Assembly: GCF_014649395.1 (NCBI RefSeq)
Contig: NZ_BMSY01000007.1
Span: forward strand, 62,001-126,000
Length of the DNA: 64,000 nt
Reading direction: 5' to 3'
Source of the DNA: Streptomyces aureoverticillatus
GTDB lineage: Bacteria; Actinomycetota; Actinomycetes; Streptomycetales; Streptomycetaceae
Under the pieces are notes generated by a model that searched no databases, was not told the DNA's origin, and saw only the letters and a list, made by a program, of their open reading frames with translations. Positions 7,669 through 14,555 of the stretch are shown here, in pieces; the stretch's first letter is position 1, and each line of letters begins with the position of its first letter. The position numbers were made by a program, and so were the translations under genes.

Positions 7669-8472
7669 ATGAGCACGACCGAAGACACGCTGCGGGACTT
7701 CAAGCGGTGGCAGGAGCAGCGCACGGCCACCGTCTCCGCGCCCTACGGCCCGCTGTCCCTCACCGGCACGCACTGGCTCGCCGACCACCCCGACGGCGCG
7801 CTGCCCGGCCTGCCGGGACACTGGGCCGAGGACGGCGACGAACTGGTCCTGACGGCCGCGCGGGACGACGGACTCACCCTCGACGGACAGCCCTTCACCG
7901 GTACGGCCCGGCTGACGCCCGACCCCGGACCCGTCACCGCCGCCCGGCTCGGGCTCGGCGAGCGGCGCCTGGTCGTGCTGCGCCGCGAAGGGCTGTGGGC
8001 GGTCCGCGACTTCGACCCGGACGCCCCGGCGCGGCGCGCCTTCGCCGGCATCGAGGTCACCGCACACGACCCGCGCTTCGTGGCCGAGGGCCGCTTCACC
8101 CCGTACGAACAGGACCGCACCGTGCGCGTCGGCAACGCGGACGGCGTCGAGCGCGGGCTCGGCCTCGGCGGGGAACTCGCCTTCACGCTGGCCGGGCGGG
8201 AGCAGGCGCTCCAGGTGAGCGTCGAGGGCGACGGATCGCTGTGGGCGGTGTTCGCGGACGCGACCAGCGGTGTCTCCAGCTACCGCTTCCGCTTCCTGCG
8301 GCCCGCCGCCCCCGACGAACAGGGCCGTACGACCGTCGACTTCAACCGCTCGCTGCTGCCGCCGTGCGCCTTCGCCGACCACTTCATCTGCCCCTTCCCG
8401 CCGCCCGGCAACACCCTCACCGCCGAGATCGCCGCCGGGGAACGGAACCTTTCGGCGCGTCGGGACGTCTGA
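7669..8472 (+). CDS. DUF1684 domain-containing protein
   Basis: A 267-residue soluble protein starting MSTTEDTLRDFKRWQEQRTA, where the K-x-W-x-x-x-R segment opens DUF1684. The family core follows, with APYGPLSLTGTHWL, a PLPPGNGRxx-like middle region, and the ending TTVDFNRSLLPPCAFADHFICPFPPPGNTL with an AEIAAGER tail. The biochemical function of DUF1684 is not established to my knowledge. It is the last gene of the flavoenzyme operon, and a GAAGGG ribosome site precedes the ATG at 7669. A strong hairpin follows its stop codon. Confidence 0.8.
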   Translation: MSTTEDTLRDFKRWQEQRTATVSAPYGPLSLTGTHWLADHPDGALPGLPGHWAEDGDELVLTAARDDGLTLDGQPFTGTARLTPDPGPVTAARLGLGERRLVVLRREGLWAVRDFDPDAPARRAFAGIEVTAHDPRFVAEGRFTPYEQDRTVRVGNADGVERGLGLGGELAFTLAGREQALQVSVEGDGSLWAVFADATSGVSSYRFRFLRPAAPDEQGRTTVDFNRSLLPPCAFADHFICPFPPPGNTLTAEIAAGERNLSARRDV

Positions 8473-8492
8473 CGGAGAGCCGATGACCCAGA

Positions 8493-8528
8493 GCCCCGGT
8501 GGCGCACGAAGGTGCGTTCCACCGGGGC
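8493..8528 (+). terminator. Hairpin terminator after the flavoenzyme operon
   Basis: GCCCCGGTGG (8493-8502) pairs with CCACCGGGGC (8519-8528), continued inward by CGCAC/GTGCG around a GAAG tetraloop with a 2-nt bulge. There is no U-tract, which is common for Streptomyces terminators. Confidence 0.65.
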
Positions 8529-8711
8529 CGGTTGGCGTGTATCCGTCGGTGCGGCCGAAAGGCACCCTTGTGCGGGGTCAGGCGGCACCCAATACTCCCG
8601 AGCAGCGCTTGTCAGGGGCACGGCGTAACCGGAATCCGCCCTGTCCTTGGCTGCGCCTCACGGGCCCCCAACCCACATGGGCCCCCTGACTTCCCTCGGG
8701 AGGAACCAGCA

Positions 8712-9611
8712 GTGAGGATCAAGCGCACCACCCCCCGCAGCGGTATAGCGAGACACACCCGCATGGTCGCCGTCGCGACCGGGCTTGTGGCCGCCGCCGC
8801 ACTCGCCGTGCCCGCCGCCAGCGCGGACGAGGCCCGCACCTACAGCGCCTCCGACCTCACGGCGGCCAGCGACGCCGTCCTGGAGGCGGACGTCGCGGGC
8901 ACCGCCTGGAACGTCGACCCGAAGACCAAGCAGGTCGTCGTCACCGCCGACAGCACGGTCTCCAAGGCCGAGATCGCCAAGCTGAAGCAGGCGGCGGGCG
9001 ACAAGGCCGGCGCCCTGAAGATCGAGCGCACCCCGGGCAAGTTCCAGAAGTACATCTCCGGCGGCGACGCCACCTACGCCAGCAGCTGGCGCTGCTCGCT
9101 CGGCTTCAACGTCCGCAACGGGAGCACCTACTACTTCCTGACCGCCGGTCACTGCACCGACGGCGCGGGCACGTGGTGGGCCAACTCGGCGAAGACGACC
9201 GTGCTCGGCACCACGCACGGCTCCAGCTTCCCGACGAACGACTACGGCATCGTGCGCTACACGAACAGCTCCATCACCAAGTCCGGCACCGTGGGCAGCC
9301 AGGACATCACCCGGGCCGCCGACCCGACGGTCAACCAGTCCGTCACGCGCCGCGGTTCCACCACCGGCACCCACTCCGGCCGCGTCACCGGCCTGAACGC
9401 GACGGTGAACTACGGCAACGGCGACATCGTGTACGGCATGATCCGGACCACCGTCTGCGCCGAGCCCGGCGACAGCGGCGGCCCGCTCTACTCCGGCACC
9501 ACGGCGCTCGGCCTGACCTCCGGCGGCAGCGGCAACTGCTCCTCCGGCGGCACCACGTTCTTCCAGCCGGTCACCGAGGCGCTGCGCGCGTACAACGTGA
9601 GCGTGTACTGA
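8712..9611 (+). CDS. sprB: Streptogrisin B-like secreted serine protease
   Basis: A 299-residue prepro-protease of the S1/chymotrypsin fold. Residues 1-38 are a signal peptide ending VPAASA; residues 39-114 are a short alpha-lytic-type prodomain; the mature enzyme should start at Ile115 (ISGGDATYASSWRCS). The triad is visible: His147 in TAGHC, Asp177 in NDYGIV and Ser255 in GDSGGP. The mature part closely matches S. griseus protease B as I remember it (TYYFLTAGHCTDG, TTFFQPVTEAL), implying chymotrypsin-like specificity. A GTG start fits, with GGAGGAACC just upstream. It is followed by a strong terminator and then by a second protease gene, so the two are separately transcribed. Confidence 0.92.
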   Translation: MRIKRTTPRSGIARHTRMVAVATGLVAAAALAVPAASADEARTYSASDLTAASDAVLEADVAGTAWNVDPKTKQVVVTADSTVSKAEIAKLKQAAGDKAGALKIERTPGKFQKYISGGDATYASSWRCSLGFNVRNGSTYYFLTAGHCTDGAGTWWANSAKTTVLGTTHGSSFPTNDYGIVRYTNSSITKSGTVGSQDITRAADPTVNQSVTRRGSTTGTHSGRVTGLNATVNYGNGDIVYGMIRTTVCAEPGDSGGPLYSGTTALGLTSGGSGNCSSGGTTFFQPVTEALRAYNVSVY

Positions 9612-10088
9612 TCCTCGTACGCGTACGGATCCTCGTACGCGGCACACGACGACGGCGCTGACCGCGCCGCCGACGACGGAACCGGAGCCCCCGCCCAACT
9701 CACGGGCGGGGGCTCTTCGCTGTCCCGGAGTGACTCGGAGGGCATGGTGTGCCGTGGAGCGCCTCTGAGTGCCTTGGAGCGGCTTGGAGCGTCGAAATCC
9801 AGACAGGACTAGTCCTCACCCGCTGCCGTCCGCCGCTCGCACGCGGTGTTTGCAGCGGGAATCGACGTGGTGGGACCACGGACCGTCAACGGCACCTGGC
9901 CGGAAGGCCGTTGTCGGGCGGGCGTCCTGAAGTAGACCTTGTGTGCGACCGTGCACGCTGGGAATAGTGGGCCGCGTCCTATTGGCATGGACGCGGCTTA
10001 TCCAGCGTCGCTTCCCCATGCGCGTACGCCTTTCGGCCGCCGAGGCCCCACACCGGAGCGGACCGGACCCCCCACAGGAGGACGTCAG
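9612..10088. other. Intergenic region between the two protease genes
   Basis: These 477 bases contain a direct repeat of CCTCGTACGCG (9614-9642), the sprB terminator, a second short repeat based on TTGGAGCG (9750-9797), and by position the promoter for the next protease. No additional gene is supported. Confidence 0.5.
9685..9717 (+). terminator. Rho-independent-type terminator of sprB-like gene
   Basis: GAGCCCCCGCCC (9685-9696) pairs perfectly over 12 bp with GGGCGGGGGCTC (9704-9715) around a 7-nt loop, followed by TT. Confidence 0.85.
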
Positions 10089-11174
10089 TTGAAGCACCGC
10101 CGCATACCCAAGCGCCGGGCCGCCATGGCAGGCGCGGGCGTCGTCGCCCTCATCGGCGCGGCCGTCACCTTCCAGACTGCGAACGCGAGCGAGGACACCC
10201 CCACCCCCAAGCCGGACACGCTCTCCGTCGCGAAGGCCGGAAAGCTCGCCTCCTCGCTCGACAAGGAGCTGGGCGCCGACGCCGCGGGCACGTACTACGA
10301 CGCGCAGACCAAGAACCTCGTCGTGAACGTGCTCGACGACAGTGCCAAGGACGCCGTCGAGTCGGCCGGGGCCAAGGCCAGACTGGTGGAGAACTCCCTC
10401 GCCGAGCTCAAGGGCGCCCGCACGGCGCTCACCGACAAGGCCTCCATCCCCGGCACCTCGTGGGCCACCGACCCGGCCACCAACAAGGTCGTCGTCACCG
10501 CGGACCGCACCGTCAAGGGCGCCGACCTGAAGAAGCTGACGTCGGTCGTCGAGGGCCTCGGCGAGAAGGTCGAACTGAAGCAGTCCAAGGGAGAGTTCAA
10601 GCCCTTCATCGCCGGCGGCGACGCCATCTTCGGCGGCAGCAGCCGCTGCTCGCTCGGCTTCAACGTGGTCAAGGACGGTGCCCCGCACTTCCTGACCGCG
10701 GGGCACTGCACGGAGGCGGTCACCAGCTGGTCCGAGAAGCAGGGCGGCCCGGCCATCGGTGAGAACGTGGGCTCCAGCTTCCCCGACAACGACTACGGCA
10801 TCGTCAAGTACAGCGGCGACACCGCCCACCCGAGCGAGGTGAACCTCTACAACGGCAGCACCCAGAAGATCACCAAGGCCGGTGCCGCGACCGTCGGCCA
10901 GGAGGTGCAGCGCAGCGGTTCGACCACGCAGCTGCACGACGGCAAGGTCACGGGCCTGGACGCCACCGTGAACTACGGCAACGGCGACGTCGTCAACGGG
11001 CTCATCCAGACCGACGTCTGCGCCGAGCCCGGCGACAGCGGCGGCGCGCTCTTCGCGGGCGACACCGCTCTTGGTCTGACGTCCGGCGGCAGCGGTGACT
11101 GCTCCTCCGGCGGCGAGACGTTCTTCCAGCCGGTGCCGGAGGCCCTGGAGGCCTTCGGGGCGGAAATCGGCTGA
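10089..11174 (+). CDS. sprD: Streptogrisin D-like secreted serine protease
   Basis: A 361-residue prepro-protease. The signal peptide (KRRAAMAGAGVVALIGAAV to about residue 33) is followed by a longer prodomain (alpha-lytic protease type, about 35-173) and a mature chain from Ile174 (IAGGDAIFGGSSRCSLGF). Triad residues are His206 (TAGHC), Asp235 (NDYGIV) and Ser317 (GDSGGA). The SFPDNDYGIVKYSGDTAHPSE-type and EVNLYNGSTQKIT regions match S. griseus protease D as recalled. The TTG start at 10089 is set by AGGAGG 7 nt upstream. It converges on an SSI-like inhibitor gene across a strong terminator. Confidence 0.9.
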   Translation: MKHRRIPKRRAAMAGAGVVALIGAAVTFQTANASEDTPTPKPDTLSVAKAGKLASSLDKELGADAAGTYYDAQTKNLVVNVLDDSAKDAVESAGAKARLVENSLAELKGARTALTDKASIPGTSWATDPATNKVVVTADRTVKGADLKKLTSVVEGLGEKVELKQSKGEFKPFIAGGDAIFGGSSRCSLGFNVVKDGAPHFLTAGHCTEAVTSWSEKQGGPAIGENVGSSFPDNDYGIVKYSGDTAHPSEVNLYNGSTQKITKAGAATVGQEVQRSGSTTQLHDGKVTGLDATVNYGNGDVVNGLIQTDVCAEPGDSGGALFAGDTALGLTSGGSGDCSSGGETFFQPVPEALEAFGAEIG

Positions 11175-11222
11175 CGCCTGGTTGGATGCGTGACGCGCGA
11201 TGCGTGACGTGTGACGCGCGAC

Positions 11223-11257
11223 GGGCCCCGGAAGCTTTGTGGCTTCCGGGGCCCTTT
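11223..11257. terminator. Bidirectional terminator between protease and inhibitor genes
   Basis: GGGCCCCGGAAGC (11223-11235) pairs perfectly over 13 bp with GCTTCCGGGGCCC (11242-11254) around a 6-nt loop and is followed by TTT on the plus strand. Its position between convergent genes suits termination of either. Confidence 0.9.
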
Positions 11258-11317
11258 CGCGTTTTTCTGCGTGTTCTTCTTCGCGTTCTTCGAGGTTCTC
11301 GGGAGCGGCGGGCGGGG

Positions 11318-11764
11318 TCAGAAGTTGAAGACCTGGCCCTGGCCCACCGTCAGCGCGCAGGGGTTGGCGAAGGTGTGCTCGTAGTTGACCCGGCGGCCCT
11401 CCCAGACGCCCTGGGCGGTGACCACGATCGGGTTCCACTCCTTGGTGCAGGCGCGGTTCGACGGCGCCTTGGTCACCTTGTCGAACTTGCCGCCCACCGC
11501 GCGCAGTTGGTCACAGGCGCCGGGTGCGTCGGGGTGGCTGCCGACCCCGGTGGAGGAGCAGCCGAGGGTCACGGCCCGCTGGATCGAGGCGTCGGCGGCG
11601 TTGTCGCCGTAGCCGATGGTGAGCACCAGCTCAGAGGGCGCGTAGCCGCTCGCGGTGGTGGCGGCGGCCGAGGGCGTGGCCTCGGGCGCGGCGGTGGCCG
11701 CGGTGGCCAGACCGCCGAGCGCGAGGGTGGCGCCCAGTGCGATCCCCCCAGAGATGTACCGCAT
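11318..11764 (-). CDS. Subtilisin inhibitor-like (SSI family) secreted protease inhibitor
   Basis: A 148-residue precursor: signal peptide to about residue 26 (LATAATA), a short Ala/Thr-rich linker, then the SSI domain from APSELVLTIG. The four family cysteines are present (69, 84, 106 and about 131), along with GVWEGRRVNYEHTFANPC near the C-terminus. The reactive loop reads ACTKEWNP, placing Lys108 at P1, which predicts strong inhibition of trypsin-like proteases rather than the Met P1 of classical SSI. The ATG at 11764 has AGGGAG at good spacing; an in-frame GTG three codons earlier does not. It faces two streptogrisin genes and may modulate extracellular proteolysis. Confidence 0.93.
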   Translation of the reverse strand: MRYISGGIALGATLALGGLATAATAAPEATPSAAATTASGYAPSELVLTIGYGDNAADASIQRAVTLGCSSTGVGSHPDAPGACDQLRAVGGKFDKVTKAPSNRACTKEWNPIVVTAQGVWEGRRVNYEHTFANPCALTVGQGQVFNF

Positions 11765-12074
11765 TTCGAACACTCCCTTGCTTGTCGTTACGGATAACGA
11801 ACGGAACGACCGGAGTCTTGCTCAGGGCGACACCGAAAGCACGTCGATCACTTACTTTCAGTCGTTGGTTGAAAGCTGTGTGTAGTGGCGTGAAGCAAGG
11901 GTCCCTCACGGTCGGTCGGTGCTCCGTGCACCACGCGTGACCGGCGGGAAGGCGGAATCGGGGGGAAGTTCCCGGATAGCCGGAATGTGAGGTGATGGCC
12001 CGGGAAAGTGCGGCGGGTCACTCCGGCCGGGCCTTCCGGGCGGGCCGGGAATGGCCGGATCCGGAGCGGTGCGG
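11765..12074. other. Upstream region of the SSI-like gene
   Basis: About 310 bases containing the promoter region of the minus-strand inhibitor gene and the 3' side of the AAA ATPase gene. A weak stem CTTTCA/TGAAAG at 11855-11875 is visible. No further gene is supported. Confidence 0.45.
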
Positions 12075-13250
12075 TCAGCGCTTGGGCCAGTACCAGAGAG
12101 GCTCGTCGAGCAGACTTTCCCGGCCCGCCACCGCCGTCTCGCCGGACTCCTTGACCAGCTCTATGGAGTTGACGTCCACGCGGTGGCGGCGCGCGCCCTT
12201 GGCCACCGCCTCCGCCAGCGGGTCGGCGTGCGTGACGAGGACGACCTGGGTGTGCCCGGTCGCGGTGAGGATCAGGTCCGCGAGGGGGCGCAGCAGGTCC
12301 GGGTGCAGGCTGGTCTCCGGCTCGTTCAGGACCAGGAGCGAGGGTGGCCGGGGCGTGAGCAGCGCGGCCGCCCACAGCAGATAGCGCAGCGTGCCGTCGG
12401 ACAGCTCGGCGGCGCCGAGGGGGCGGGTCAGTCCGGCCTGGTGCAGCTGGAGTTCGAACCGTCCGCCGTTGTCGGCGATCCGCACCCGCGTGTCCGGGAA
12501 GGCGTCGGCCACGGCCGCGTCCAGGGCCTCGGTGTCGCCGATCTCGCGGATGGTCTGCAGGGCCGCGGCCAGGTCGGCGCCGTCGTGGCCGAGGACCGGG
12601 GTGCGGGTGCCGATGCGGGCGGCGCGGGCGGGGGCGTCGGCGTCCGTGCGGACGTGGTCGTAGAACCGCCAGGAGCGGATCAGCTCGCGCAGCCGGAGCA
12701 GGTCGGGGGCGAGCTGGGGGTCGGCCAGCTCGCTCAGCATGCTGTCGTACGGCCGGAGGCCCTGCGTGCGGTGCCAGCCGCCGTCCGCCGTCCGCGTGCG
12801 CACCGCCGGGCCCGCGCGGTCGCAGAGCAGTGTGGCGGGGCGGAGCACCGGGCCCGCCCAGGTGCACTCGCGCTTGATCTCCGGGTCCAGGTTGAACAGC
12901 GACGGGGCTGCGCCGACGCCCGAGGCGGGCAGGGGGTGCCCGAAGTCGACCGCGTACCCGAACTCGTCGCCCGCGAAGCCCAGGCGCAGGCTCGTCGGCT
13001 CCGCCTTGGCCTGGCCGGCCCACAGTGCGGACTGGAGTCCGCCCTCGCGGGCCAGGGCGGTGACCGCGCCGCCGCGGCCCGCGTCCGCGAGCAGGCGCAG
13101 CGCTCTGTACAGGCTGGATTTGCCTGTGCCGTTCGCGCCTGTGATCACGTTCAGCCGGTCCAAGGGGACTGTCAGCTTGCGCAGGGAGCGGTAGTTTTCG
13201 ACGGCGAGTGTGCGGATCATGTCTTTCAGGCTTGCAGACGGGTCTGACAT
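12075..13250 (-). CDS. AAA-family (RecF/OLD-like) ATPase
   Basis: A 391-residue P-loop protein. Near the N-terminus IRTLAVENYRSLRKLTVPL leads into Walker A GANGTGKSS (about residues 38-46). A helical insertion follows, then the LSDGTLRYLL signature-like block, Walker B LLVLNEPETSLHPDLL and a His switch VVLVTHAD. This layout fits SMC/RecF-like AAA_21 ATPases; no OLD-type TOPRIM domain is present. Such proteins act in DNA repair or nucleic-acid surveillance, but this one is uncharacterised. The alternative start Met11 (13220) has a GAAAG site. The region before the gene belongs to a dispersed repeat. The downstream neighbour is a convergent secreted inhibitor, so context adds nothing. Confidence 0.75.
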   Translation of the reverse strand: MSDPSASLKDMIRTLAVENYRSLRKLTVPLDRLNVITGANGTGKSSLYRALRLLADAGRGGAVTALAREGGLQSALWAGQAKAEPTSLRLGFAGDEFGYAVDFGHPLPASGVGAAPSLFNLDPEIKRECTWAGPVLRPATLLCDRAGPAVRTRTADGGWHRTQGLRPYDSMLSELADPQLAPDLLRLRELIRSWRFYDHVRTDADAPARAARIGTRTPVLGHDGADLAAALQTIREIGDTEALDAAVADAFPDTRVRIADNGGRFELQLHQAGLTRPLGAAELSDGTLRYLLWAAALLTPRPPSLLVLNEPETSLHPDLLRPLADLILTATGHTQVVLVTHADPLAEAVAKGARRHRVDVNSIELVKESGETAVAGRESLLDEPLWYWPKR

Positions 13251-13253
13251 TCA

Positions 13254-13325
13254 CGGGGCTGCGCCCCTGGCCCCCCTTGTCGCCGCTTCGCGGCTCGTCC
13301 TCAAACGCCGGACGGGCTGGAATCC
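13254..13325. repeat. Dispersed intergenic repeat, copy A
   Basis: GGGGCTGCGCCCCTGG, then CGCCGCTTCGCGGCTCGTCC, then TCAAACGCCGGACGGGCTGG. The same order of elements recurs near 57.7 kb and, shortened, near 61.7 kb. It lies between two minus-strand genes, and its right end codes for the last residues (SPSGV) of the upstream membrane protein. Confidence 0.8.
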
Positions 13326-14341
13326 GCCTGACCGGAGAGGGGAGTGCCCGCGCGCGTCCTGCGCATCGCCACCAGCAGCGTCACCGCCGTTCCCGCCACC
13401 GCCCATGCCGACAGGACCAGGAGGGGGCCCGTTACCGCGTTGCCCTGGAAGTACGCGATGGAGCGGGCCACCCAGGTGCCGGCGCCGGGGGGCAGGGCGG
13501 GGCCGATCGCCTCCCAGAACGGGGGCAGCATCGGCAGCGGGAAGGCGCCGCCCGCGCTGGGGTTGCCCGCGATCACGATGACCAGGACGGCCAGGCCGAT
13601 GCCGACGATGCCGGTGAGCGCCTCCAGGGCCAGCGTGAACGCGCCGACCGCGAAGGTGACGAGGGCGCCGAGGCCCCACAGGCCCATGATCGAGCCGGGC
13701 AGGGCGCCCAGGATCGGGCCGATGATGACCGCGCCGCCGAGGCCGCCCGCGAGGGAGAGCAGGGCCATGGCGGCGAGCCGGATCGCCGCGCGCTGCGGGT
13801 TGGCCGGCTTCGAGCCCGCGCTGATCGACATGATCGAGGCGCACAGATAGCCGCCCACGCACCAGCCGACGACCAGGTAGAACGACGAGAGCCCGTTGAA
13901 GTCCTGGGACGAGGCGGCGGCCACGTCGACGGTCTTCACCGTGCGCTTCTGGGCGCCCTCGGTTCGGGTGGCGATCGTCTCCAGGGCGTTGGCGAGGGCC
14001 TTGCCGCCGCCGGAGGCCACCAGGAGGGTGTCGGTCGTGCCCCGCGGGTCGACGATCAGGGCACCGTCGATCTTCCGGTCCATGATCTGCCGGCGCGCCT
14101 CGGCCTCGTCCTTCAGCACGCGTGGATCGAGCGGCTCGCCGGGCAGTTTCGCCAGCTGGTCCTTGGTCTGCGCGGCCGCCTCGCCGGGGGCGACGACCCC
14201 GAAGGACACGTCCGTCGGCTTCGGGTTGTGCAGCGCCCCTACGTAGGAGGCGATGAACAGCAGCTGCAGGGCAAGCACACCGATGACGAGCATGGCTGCT
14301 CGCGGGGTGACGGCGCTCTTCAACTCGTCGGCGAAGGTCAT
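13301..14341 (-). CDS. ABC-2/YhgE-like multispanning membrane protein
   Basis: A 346-residue protein with one N-terminal membrane helix (about 16-36), a large extracytoplasmic domain (about 40-160, with NPKPTDVSFGVVAP and RQIMDRKIDGALIVDP), then five further helices (SSFYLVVGWCVGGYLCASI onwards) and a short tail. This is the DUF3533/Pip-like layout of ABC-2-type permease relatives. No cognate ABC ATPase is adjacent; the neighbouring ATPase is of the RecF type and is unlikely to be a transporter subunit. The final residues SPSGV are encoded inside a dispersed repeat, so the native stop may have been replaced. The promoter region is shared with the SOS-regulated dnaE2 gene. Confidence 0.75.
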   Translation of the reverse strand: MTFADELKSAVTPRAAMLVIGVLALQLLFIASYVGALHNPKPTDVSFGVVAPGEAAAQTKDQLAKLPGEPLDPRVLKDEAEARRQIMDRKIDGALIVDPRGTTDTLLVASGGGKALANALETIATRTEGAQKRTVKTVDVAAASSQDFNGLSSFYLVVGWCVGGYLCASIMSISAGSKPANPQRAAIRLAAMALLSLAGGLGGAVIIGPILGALPGSIMGLWGLGALVTFAVGAFTLALEALTGIVGIGLAVLVIVIAGNPSAGGAFPLPMLPPFWEAIGPALPPGAGTWVARSIAYFQGNAVTGPLLVLSAWAVAGTAVTLLVAMRRTRAGTPLSGQADSSPSGV

Positions 14342-14484
14342 GCCCCCACGCTCCGAGGCGGCCGGGGGTCACGCAGGCGGGGCGGGGCCGAATGGATGAC
14401 GGGGACGGGAGAAAGGGCGAGGGGGAGGCGGGAGGGGTGGTGCGAAAGGGGCGGGAGGGGTGGGAGAGGCGCCACACGCGGGTA

Positions 14485-14500
14485 TCGAACGTTGGTTCGA
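14485..14500 (+). promoter_or_regulatory. LexA (SOS) box
   Basis: TCGAACGTTGGTTCGA is a perfect palindromic match to the actinobacterial LexA consensus TCGAAC-N4-GTTCGA. It lies 55 bp upstream of the chosen dnaE2 start, as expected for DNA-damage induction of the mutasome. Confidence 0.93.
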
Positions 14501-14555
14501 AAGTTGGTCTATGGTGGAGGAGGGGACGAGCGAGCGGAAGGTTCAGGAGGTGCGT

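Noticed and set aside
6390..8486. A nearly 700-codon frame inside the LLM/DUF1684 genes
   Set aside because: Out-of-frame reading of two well-recognised genes; Arg/Pro-rich with no domain.
13301..14341. Reading the membrane protein and the AAA ATPase as one ABC transporter
   Set aside because: The ATPase has RecF/AAA_21 features and no ABC LSGGQ signature, so it is unlikely to power the membrane protein.
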